DNA from: Marinoscillum furvescens DSM 4134
GTDB taxonomy: Bacteria; Bacteroidota; Bacteroidia; Cytophagales; Cyclobacteriaceae
NCBI RefSeq assembly: GCF_003386095.1
Contig: NZ_QREG01000009.1
Span: forward strand, 62,001 to 126,000
Direction: 5' to 3'
DNA length: 64,000 nt
The notes beneath the pieces are model-generated. The model saw nothing but the letters and a program-made list of their open reading frames with translations, was not told where the DNA came from and did no database searches. The position numbers were made by a program, and so were the translations under genes. How positions within the stretch are numbered: the first letter of the stretch is position 1; every line of letters starts with the position of its first letter. Below, piece after piece: positions 17,205 through 23,113 of this stretch.

Positions 17205-18680
17205 GTGTTGAAAAGTCTTCGGGTCATATTCATTTTTTGTTTGCTGCTGGGGAGTGGTGCGTACCTACAAACGTCTGCGCAGCTTATCACCGATTCGGAC
17301 AGCAAACTGAAAACCAGCAAGCAAAAAGACCAGAAAGGTGGCTTTTTCTTCAACCTTTTTAAAGGTAAAAACCGCTCTGCAAGTGGTCGGCAGCCACAGT
17401 ATCAGGCTTCATCTCCACGCTCCGCATCAGGATCACCGTTTGCTTCTTTCAACAAACGCAAAAGCGTACAGCCCCGTACTAGCAACCGACAAAACCTCTT
17501 TAAAGACTACCGATCACGTGGAGCCATGAGCAGCAGTGGCAGCATAGCGGCGCTATTCAAAGATCGCAGGTCCGTTGCTCCGCGGTATTCGTCTGGTTCG
17601 CCCTTCACCAAAAAAGACAAGTTTGTTTCTCCGCGCTACTCGGCAGGAGACCCCTTTCGCCAGTCTTTTCTTGCGCGACTATTTGGTACTGGCCAGCCAG
17701 CACCTCGATTTTCTCCAGGATCACCTTTCTCTAGCAAGGACATGCGTGTGGCTCCACGCCTGAGTGGTGGCAAGCCTTTCACCAAAAAAGATAAAATGGT
17801 GTCTCCTCGGCTTTCGGCGGGATCACCATTCCAGCCTACTTTTTGGGACAAGCTGTTTGACCGTGGCCCAAGTCCTCGCTATTCGGCAGGGATGCCATTC
17901 GGCAAAAAAGACAAAATGGTAAGCCCAAGGCTTTCGGCGGGCTCCCCATTTACCAACAAAGACATTAAAGTCACACCAAGGCTTTCGTCGGGAAGTCCTT
18001 TTACCAAGAAAGACAAGACAGTGAGTCCAAGGCTCTCAGCAGGAAGCCCGTTTACCAAAAAGGATAAAACAGTAAGCCCCAGATTGTCGGCCGGAAGTCC
18101 TTTTACGAAGAAAGACAAAAATGTAGCGCCCCGCTACTCTGCGGGCATGCCGTTCTCCAAAAAAGACAAGCGAGTGGCTCCACGCCTCTCTCCAAGCTCG
18201 CCATACGCAGACCAAAACTGGAGCTGGATAAAACCTCGCTACTCTACGAACGAAAATCGTTTTGAGGTAAACGAGCGGTTAAAGAAGCAAACCCGCACGT
18301 ATAATTTCTTTGTCTCCAAGTACAAAGGGGAAACCAAAACCTACCGAGAGTGGTATAAAGAGGCATTTAACCTGGCCATGACCCGCGGACAAGGAAACTT
18401 TCAGGCTACCAAACTGCCACGCTACGACCCGCTGCCCAACCTGGACCGAATGGATTATAGAGGTGACTTTAAGCAGAAGTGGATACGCAAAAACGCTATG
18501 CATCCAAGCGTAGCTCACAAAAAAGCCAAGCAAGACAGTGAACTCATGCGGGACGGCCTGCGCAAATGGAACATCTTCTGGACGCGCCTCAACAGGAACA
18601 AAGAACAACCCGACGCTGTTACAGATAAAATTTCGAAACCAAAGTTTGATAAAAAAGAAGCAGACATCTGGAATGAGTAA
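17205..18680 (+). CDS. Secreted basic protein built of 17-residue PR-S-G-PF-KKDK repeats
   Basis: A 491-residue protein not assigned to any family I know. A signal peptide (about 1-25, LLLGSGAYLQTSAQ) leads into a Lys/Arg-rich region. Residues 123-340 are about twelve copies of a unit close to VSPRLSAGSPFTKKDKT. Two copies carry inserts with hydrophobic segments (RQSFLARLFGTGQ and QPTFWDKLFDRG). Degenerate units precede the array (SPRSASGSPFASFNKRKS). The last 140 residues are non-repetitive and basic, with TYREWYKEAFNLAM and many Trp and Tyr. The start is GTG 17205 (or TTG 17208). The frame overlaps ytxJ by 8 bases. It is presumably exported past the inner membrane and could bind a polyanion or cell-wall component, but this is inference. 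Confidence 0.8.
   Translation: MLKSLRVIFIFCLLLGSGAYLQTSAQLITDSDSKLKTSKQKDQKGGFFFNLFKGKNRSASGRQPQYQASSPRSASGSPFASFNKRKSVQPRTSNRQNLFKDYRSRGAMSSSGSIAALFKDRRSVAPRYSSGSPFTKKDKFVSPRYSAGDPFRQSFLARLFGTGQPAPRFSPGSPFSSKDMRVAPRLSGGKPFTKKDKMVSPRLSAGSPFQPTFWDKLFDRGPSPRYSAGMPFGKKDKMVSPRLSAGSPFTNKDIKVTPRLSSGSPFTKKDKTVSPRLSAGSPFTKKDKTVSPRLSAGSPFTKKDKNVAPRYSAGMPFSKKDKRVAPRLSPSSPYADQNWSWIKPRYSTNENRFEVNERLKKQTRTYNFFVSKYKGETKTYREWYKEAFNLAMTRGQGNFQATKLPRYDPLPNLDRMDYRGDFKQKWIRKNAMHPSVAHKKAKQDSELMRDGLRKWNIFWTRLNRNKEQPDAVTDKISKPKFDKKEADIWNE
17571..18224 (+). repeat. Tandem 51-bp coding repeats
   Basis: Approximately twelve copies of a 51-bp unit encode the 17-residue repeat of the surrounding gene. The copies near 17930-18120 are closest to each other; the outer ones are diverged or interrupted. 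Conserved residues are Pro-Arg-(Leu/Tyr)-Ser-x-Gly-x-Pro-Phe followed by Lys-Lys-Asp-Lys. Codon differences among copies with the same amino acids indicate selection on the protein rather than very recent duplication. Confidence 0.9.
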
Positions 18681-19032
18681 TCTTAAGTGGAATAACCTGG
18701 ATCGCATTGAGCAGTTGGAAGAGATCGATGCCTCCTCTGAGACACAACCCGTAGTGATTTTTAAGCATAGCACCCGCTGCTCTATTAGTGGAGCCGCGCT
18801 CAACAGGCTGGAGCGAAAATGGGACGAAGCAGAGACCCATGGTACCAAAACGTACCTGCTGGATTTGATAGCTCACCGTGACGTGTCCAATGAGATTGCC
18901 TCTCGCTATGGAGTGGACCACCAGTCACCGCAGGTGCTGGTGATTCAAAACGGCTCCTGTATCTATGACAACTCTCACTTTGGGATATCGTATGACGAAC
19001 TGCTAGCGAAGATTAAGCCCGTTTCGGCGTAG
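18673..19032 (+). CDS. ytxJ: Bacillithiol system redox protein YtxJ
   Basis: A 119-residue thioredoxin-fold protein of the YtxJ (DUF2847) family, a monothiol bacilliredoxin-like protein that is thought to remove bacillithiol from protein thiols. The start MSNLKWNNL at 18673 was chosen because it matches the family N-terminus; the longer in-frame extension lies inside the upstream gene. The active-site region is FKHSTRCSISGAAL with a single Cys, followed by a DLIAHRDVSNEIASRYGV helix and QSPQVLVIQNG, the cis-Pro strand. It overlaps the repeat-protein gene by 8 bases. Its presence implies bacillithiol as the low-molecular-weight thiol. Confidence 0.9.
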   Translation: MSNLKWNNLDRIEQLEEIDASSETQPVVIFKHSTRCSISGAALNRLERKWDEAETHGTKTYLLDLIAHRDVSNEIASRYGVDHQSPQVLVIQNGSCIYDNSHFGISYDELLAKIKPVSA

Positions 19033-19129
19033 AACCCACAGCAGTTCACACTTGTTGATTATCTTAGAGTAGCTAAGTAGGGAAGCAGCCACTCAGTTCC
19101 TCCGTTTTAACAAAACACAAACAGTTTAC

Positions 19130-19828
19130 ATGAAAAAAGTCATCTTCATTGGTTTGATCTTTAGCAGCCTGCTAGCCATAGGGCAAACGGAGGAGGATGA
19201 CTATGATACAGAGATCACCTGGGGGGTCAATAAAAACACCAATAGTGGATTGGTGGGTGGAGTAATATTTAAGTTGGCTCGGCGCAAAAAGGAAAACACC
19301 TTTGTGACCTATGGAGTGGAGCTAATGAATGTGAAACACCCCAAAGAATGGCATTATCCATCAGCCACTACAGGCACTCGCTTTGTCTGGGGAAAGGCAA
19401 ACTATCTGTATGCCATCCGTGGACAATATGGACGTGAGCGGGTTTTGTTTAAAAAAGCTCCTCAGCAAGGTGTTCAAATAAGTGCTGTAGCAGCAGCAGG
19501 GCCTACCATAGGTGTAGTAGCGCCATACTACATCCTTTACAATGGCAATTACGTTCAGTTTGACCCAGAGCGTCACCAGAGTTTCAATTCCATTCAAGGG
19601 TCTGGCAAGCTTTTTCAGGGACTGGGAGAAAGCAGTATCGTGCCGGGAGCCAATGCCAAAGCCGGACTTGCCTTCGAATTCGGTGCTTTTAAAAATAACG
19701 TGGCAGGTGTAGAAGTCGGCGCTTCGCTGGAAGCCTACCCCAAAAAAATCATCATCGTACCTACTCAGGAAAACAGAGCTGTATTTACTGCTCTCTATTT
19801 CAGCATCTACTGGGGAACAAGGAGATAG
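19130..19828 (+). CDS. Predicted outer-membrane beta-barrel protein of unknown function
   Basis: A 232-residue protein with a signal peptide (MKKVIFIGLIFSSLLAIGQ) and a mature chain of alternating amphipathic strands ending in ALYFSIYWGTRR, consistent with a small outer-membrane barrel. Charged N-terminus of the mature part: TEEDDYDTEITWGVN. No catalytic motif was recognised. It stands 58 bp before lipA, which has its own candidate promoter. A PorV- or OmpA-like role cannot be inferred. Confidence 0.65.
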   Translation: MKKVIFIGLIFSSLLAIGQTEEDDYDTEITWGVNKNTNSGLVGGVIFKLARRKKENTFVTYGVELMNVKHPKEWHYPSATTGTRFVWGKANYLYAIRGQYGRERVLFKKAPQQGVQISAVAAAGPTIGVVAPYYILYNGNYVQFDPERHQSFNSIQGSGKLFQGLGESSIVPGANAKAGLAFEFGAFKNNVAGVEVGASLEAYPKKIIIVPTQENRAVFTALYFSIYWGTRR

Positions 19829-19837
19829 AAAGCCTTG

Positions 19838-19869
19838 TTTGGAACTTTGACATAGCAAAGGTTACTTTG
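19838..19869 (+). promoter_or_regulatory. Candidate lipA promoter
   Basis: TTTG at 19838-19841 and TTACTTTG at 19862-19869 are separated by 20 bases. The second box has one mismatch to the Bacteroidota -7 consensus TAnnTTTG. Transcription would start about 10 bases before the lipA ATG at 19887. Confidence 0.35.
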
Positions 19870-19886
19870 CGTTACATTATAATAAC

Positions 19887-20774
19887 ATGATAGAACTACC
19901 CACTATTTCTCAGGATAAAGCCAAAAAAGTAAAAAAACCGGATTGGCTACGTGTGAAACTCCCCGTAGGGAAGGAATATGCGCAGGTGCGCAAAATCGTG
20001 GACGAAAATAAGCTCCACACGATCTGTGAAAGTGGCAACTGCCCCAATATGGGTGAGTGCTGGGGAGCTGGTACGGCCACTTTTATGATCCTGGGCAATG
20101 TGTGTACACGAAGCTGCACCTTCTGCGCAGTGGCTACTGGTCGTCCGCCAGAATACGATGAAGCAGAGCCCCAGCGAGTGGCCGAAGCAATCGCTACCAT
20201 GGGAGTAAAACACGCTGTAATTACCTCAGTAAACCGGGACGAACTGAAAGACCGTGGTGCTGAAGTATGGTACCAAACCGTGAAAAAAGTAAAAGAACTG
20301 AGCCCTGAGACGACCATAGAAACGCTCATACCTGACGTAAAAGGCAACTGGGACGCACTCTACCGAATGATAGAGCCGGGTCAAGAGGTAGTCTCGCACA
20401 ATATAGAAACCGTAGAGCGTCTCTACAGACGCGTGCGCCCTCAGGCCAAATACCCGCGCAGCCTGGAGCAAATCAAGCTGACCAAAGAAGCTGGCAAACG
20501 CACCAAGTCTGGAATCATGCTCGGCCTGGGCGAAACTCCTGATGAAGTACACAAAGCCATGGATGATGCCGTAGCGCATGGGCTAGACATCCTTACACTA
20601 GGACAATACTTGCAGCCTACCAAAATGCACATCGAAGTGGCCGAGTTTATCCATCCGGACCAGTTTGATGCATACCGAGAAGAGGGCCTCAAGCGTGGAC
20701 TAAAATACGTGGAATCTGGTCCGTTAGTACGCTCATCTTACCATGCAGAGCGCCACGTTAACGTGCCAATTTAA
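19887..20774 (+). CDS. lipA: Lipoyl synthase
   Basis: LipA inserts two sulfur atoms into protein-bound octanoyl groups, making the lipoyl cofactor of 2-oxoacid dehydrogenases. The 295-residue sequence has both cluster motifs: the auxiliary 4Fe-4S cluster cysteines Cys47, Cys52 and Cys58 ([12 protein letters not shown]) and the radical-SAM cysteines Cys73, Cys77 and Cys80 (CTRSCTFC). The C-terminal RSSY motif, whose Ser ligates the auxiliary cluster, is present (LVRSSYHAE). It is close to the E1 dehydrogenase gene, whose E2 partner needs lipoate, but is a separate transcription unit ended by a strong terminator. Confidence 0.97.
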   Translation: MIELPTISQDKAKKVKKPDWLRVKLPVGKEYAQVRKIVDENKLHTICESGNCPNMGECWGAGTATFMILGNVCTRSCTFCAVATGRPPEYDEAEPQRVAEAIATMGVKHAVITSVNRDELKDRGAEVWYQTVKKVKELSPETTIETLIPDVKGNWDALYRMIEPGQEVVSHNIETVERLYRRVRPQAKYPRSLEQIKLTKEAGKRTKSGIMLGLGETPDEVHKAMDDAVAHGLDILTLGQYLQPTKMHIEVAEFIHPDQFDAYREEGLKRGLKYVESGPLVRSSYHAERHVNVPI

Positions 20775-20800
20775 AAGCACTACTATTAATGAAATTTGAA

Positions 20801-20837
20801 AAAGGTGACTGAACAGCGAGTTCAGTCACCTTTTTTT
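20801..20837 (+). terminator. Rho-independent terminator of lipA
   Basis: A perfect 14-bp stem (AAAGGTGACTGAAC / GTTCAGTCACCTTT) with a 5-base loop (agcga) is followed by a run of T, 27 bases after the lipA stop. It is the clearest intrinsic terminator in the window. Confidence 0.93.
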
Positions 20838-20864
20838 GTTTCTGCGCTTCTTGAGTGGCAGGAT

Positions 20865-20897
20865 AAACCCTGGAGGTTTTGGAAACCTCCTGGGTTT
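20865..20897. repeat. Palindromic intergenic repeat (GGAGGTTT type)
   Basis: Two 15-base arms, AAACCCTGGAGGTTT and AAACCTCCTGGGTTT, pair with one mismatch around a 3-base loop (tgg). Repeats of this kind, a palindrome of CCTnGGAGGTTT, are scattered through many Cytophagales genomes. There is no T-run, so it is not obviously a second terminator. Confidence 0.75.
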
Positions 20898-20955
20898 CTG
20901 GCTGATGCTATGTGACGTTAAAACACGGCAATGTTTGATGTCCCTTCAATCACGC

Positions 20956-21035
20956 AGGTTTTGTCAGTTCGAGCCCGCCTTCGGCGAAGCAGACTTGGCG
21001 GGCGGCTAGCCTCGAAAACTAAGACAAAACTTGAA
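20956..21035. repeat. Nested inverted repeat (REP/MITE-like)
   Basis: Outer arms GTTTTGTCAGTTCGAG and CTCGAAAACTAAGACAAAAC pair imperfectly; inside them GCCCGCC pairs with GGCGGGC, and CTTCGGCGAAG can form a further small hairpin. The three levels of symmetry could fold into a long cruciform or RNA hairpin. It contains no gene and resembles non-autonomous palindromic elements of Bacteroidota. Confidence 0.6.
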
Positions 21036-21055
21036 ACAGTGAGCCGGGGGACCTA

Positions 21056-21080
21056 TCCTTCGACAAGCTCAGGATGACCC
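21056..21080. repeat. CTTCGACAAGCTCAGGATGAC-type interspersed element
   Basis: The word CCTTCGACAAGCTCAGGATG is a very common intergenic sequence in Bacteroidota, often part of a larger palindromic unit. A related partial copy (ctactcaggatgacccg) follows at 21121. It is a passive repeat as far as known. Confidence 0.6.
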
Positions 21081-21158
21081 CCAGCTCCATGCCGACGGCA
21101 GGTAAACAGGGTGACCCGACCTACTCAGGATGACCCGAACCTCGGGCAGTATGATTTG

Positions 21159-21315
21159 TCCTGCGTGAACTTTATTGTTCCTGCGCCACTTTCAGGCTTT
21201 CCTGCGAGATCTTGGTCCCTTCCTGCGAAATAATCTTCTGCCCTGCGAGGATTTATAATTCTCCTGCGGAATTTTATGCTGTCCTGCGCTACATTACTGT
21301 TCCCTGCGGCGCAGG
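21159..21315. repeat. Array of eight CCTGCG hexamers at 20-21 bp spacing
   Basis: The heptamer (T/C)CCTGCG occurs at 21159, 21179, 21200, 21221, 21241, 21262, 21282 and 21302, that is with intervals of 20, 21, 21, 20, 21, 20 and 20 bases. The 13-14 bases between copies are unrelated to each other and AT-rich. The last copy is joined to its inverted form, making the palindrome CCTGCGGCGCAGG (21303-21315). The spacing is close to two turns of B-DNA, so all copies face the same side of the helix. The alternating 20/21 spacing rules out a fixed codon phase. Possible roles: a multi-site binding array, or a structured RNA. I know of no described element with this layout. Confidence 0.85.
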
Positions 21316-21458
21316 AAGGAATAAAACGCTAGTCCAACAGCCTCATTAGGACTTCTCGGAAGGACAAGTATTGTTTTGTAAAAGGTCTCCCGGGTTGGAA
21401 TACTTTTTCCGGACAGCCAGCGATTATTAGAACTTACCAAGTCCGCAAACGCTGCAAC

Positions 21459-22865
21459 TTAAATGATTTCCTTATCAAGTTTATCAAGTGCATTCTTGCT
21501 GACCACATATGCATAAATACTGTTTGGAACGATCAACAAATCATCATAATCCTCGAATTTTGTTTTGCTTGTGATCACACCTTTCGGCAGGTTGTTTTTC
21601 AACATAAACTTTTTCAGCTTTCCTGCTTTTGGATTATCTGACCACTTCACTTCTACTGCCCAGCGAACCTCCTGAAAATTATTGCTGACCTGAATTAAAT
21701 CTACTTCACCCTCATCTTTTCCAACCTTCCAATTGGCATACCTCAAGAATTCGTGTTCTCTATGAAGGTATTGCGCATATACCGCAGTTTCAACTAAATG
21801 AGGAAACCTTTCATCCGAATCAGCAACCCTCCCAAAAAGTCCCGTGAATAGACTGGGATTGGTAAGGTAAACCTTGAATTGGGTTATGTTCTTAAATCGT
21901 TTCGCTGACAAATCGACTCTATGCAATACCTTGACCAGAAAAGCTGCCTCTAAGTACTTGATGTACTTTTTGATGGTTTTATTGTCCGTTTTGGTCTCTT
22001 GAGATACCTTTTTATAATCTAGTATTTCTCCCGTTCGGTAAGACAAGACATTGAAAAACTGCTGAAGCTCCAGTGTGTTTTCAATGCCAAAAAGTCCCGG
22101 TAGGTCCTTCATGATTACCTTATCAGTGATATCCTTTTGTATGACCCGCTCCGGGTTCTTTACCTTATCAGAATTAAGAGCTATTTCCGGAAAACCGCCA
22201 AAATTTATGTAATCAACAAAGTGGTTATTGAACACTTCGATATTTGAACACTGAAAGAATCGTCTCGGTCCTGCAAAATCAACCTCCGTCTCCGTGAGCA
22301 AGTTGTCGTATCCGTTTAAATCGACGTATTCGGCAAATGTTAGCGGCGGTAAAAAGTAATCGGTAAACCTGCCTGCGCCGCTCTCAATACTTTTCATCCG
22401 AAGTGCCGCCGCTGCACTTCCACTTGCGATAAACTTCGTTTTTCGGTTCCTATCGACTAAAGACTTCAAATGAATTTCCCAATCCTTCAGGTACTGGATT
22501 TCATCAAAAAAAATATAGGCTCCTTCTAAAGAAACCTCATTAATTGATCTTCCATCATTGACCAGATCTTCCAGGGCGAGGTTTGTGTAGATAGGTGTAT
22601 CTAAACTGAAATAAAATATCCGTTTGGGGTCAACACCCGAATCAATTAAATCCTGGATGGCCTGATACATGATGACGGTCTTGCCAATCCTCCTCGGCCC
22701 CATAAGCACAACCGCCCGGTGGGGGAACTTCTGAGACACAAGCTCATAGAACCCGTCATAATACCTTCGCTTGCTGAACTCATCGTAAAAAGGAATCTTA
22801 CGATCCTGCCACCAGGTATTGTCATCTACTATCCGACCTAGCAGTATATTTTTATCAAAAACCAT
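21459..22865 (-). CDS. AAA ATPase with DUF4143 C-terminal domain
   Basis: A protein of 468 residues if started at the ATG 22865 (MVFDKNILLGRIVDD); an upstream ATG at 22919 would read through the operator repeats. The N-terminal AAA_14-type ATPase has Walker A GPRRIGKT and Walker B AYIFFDEIQYL, followed by an ASGSAAAA sensor region. The C-terminal DUF4143 part ends with a GEVDLIQ ... WAVEVKWSD pattern that resembles a PD-(D/E)XK nuclease core. Such ATPases are widespread and often strain-variable; their function is not established. The gene is monocistronic. Two copies of a dyad-symmetric repeat lie directly upstream and probably control it. Confidence 0.85.
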   Translation of the reverse strand: MVFDKNILLGRIVDDNTWWQDRKIPFYDEFSKRRYYDGFYELVSQKFPHRAVVLMGPRRIGKTVIMYQAIQDLIDSGVDPKRIFYFSLDTPIYTNLALEDLVNDGRSINEVSLEGAYIFFDEIQYLKDWEIHLKSLVDRNRKTKFIASGSAAAALRMKSIESGAGRFTDYFLPPLTFAEYVDLNGYDNLLTETEVDFAGPRRFFQCSNIEVFNNHFVDYINFGGFPEIALNSDKVKNPERVIQKDITDKVIMKDLPGLFGIENTLELQQFFNVLSYRTGEILDYKKVSQETKTDNKTIKKYIKYLEAAFLVKVLHRVDLSAKRFKNITQFKVYLTNPSLFTGLFGRVADSDERFPHLVETAVYAQYLHREHEFLRYANWKVGKDEGEVDLIQVSNNFQEVRWAVEVKWSDNPKAGKLKKFMLKNNLPKGVITSKTKFEDYDDLLIVPNSIYAYVVSKNALDKLDKEII

Positions 22866-22869
22866 ATTC

Positions 22870-22932
22870 AATTTAAGGACGATTATCCCAAAATTAACAA
22901 TTACTGAATTTAAGGACAACCATCCCAGAATT
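22870..22932 (-). promoter_or_regulatory. Doubled dyad operator upstream of the ATPase gene
   Basis: Two 26-bp sequences at 22870-22895 and 22907-22932 share 22 of 26 bases and repeat with a period of 37 bp. Each has internal dyad symmetry of the form AATT(T)nnGGA-n6-TCCnn(A)AATT. The nearer copy begins 5 bp from the ATG. This is the layout of a two-site repressor operator and suggests autoregulation or control by a dimeric DNA-binding protein. No dedicated regulator gene is adjacent. Confidence 0.6.
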
Positions 22933-22956
22933 TATATTGCAGCATGAACAGTCAAT

Positions 22957-22992
22957 CCTTCGAGATCTCACTGTCCACCTTCGGACATTTTA
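22957..22992 (+). promoter_or_regulatory. Possible LytTR-type direct repeat before the permease gene
   Basis: CCTTCGAGATCTC at 22957 and CCTTCGGACATTT at 22978 share the CCTTCG core with a 21-bp period, the same spacing and core found before the giant T9SS gene. Beyond the core the two copies differ, so this is a weak candidate for binding by the regulator encoded at 28151. Confidence 0.35.
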
Positions 22993-23113
22993 TTGTACAG
23001 TTTCATTCACTCAGAAACGGATAAACCGCATCCATACGGGAAATTGACAGCTTTTATCTTCTGGCATGTAATTCGCACCATGTGGGTATTTTTGGACCTG
23101 AAGTAAACAACAC

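Larger units (their letters stand above)
20838..21458. other. Non-coding repeat-rich block between lipA and the ATPase gene
   Basis: About 620 bp without a convincing gene, lying between two convergent genes. It contains, in order: a palindrome of the GGAGGTTT type, a long nested inverted repeat, a copy of the CTTCGACAAGCTCAGGATGAC element, and an array of CCTGCG hexamers. The last 140 bases before the ATPase stop show nothing I recognise. It appears to be a place where several kinds of intergenic repeats have accumulated. Confidence 0.7.

Noticed and set aside
17879-18118. Antisense frame with FVKGLPAESLGL-type repeats
   Set aside because: It is the mirror of the 51-bp coding repeats. The sense frame has a signal peptide and continues past the repeats.
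21159-21315. CRISPR array
   Set aside because: The repeated part is only 6-7 bases and the gaps only 13-14. There are no cas genes and no long direct repeats.
20775-21458. A small gene in the lipA-ATPase gap
   Set aside because: No frame of useful length shows coding bias; palindromes and the hexamer array fill the space.
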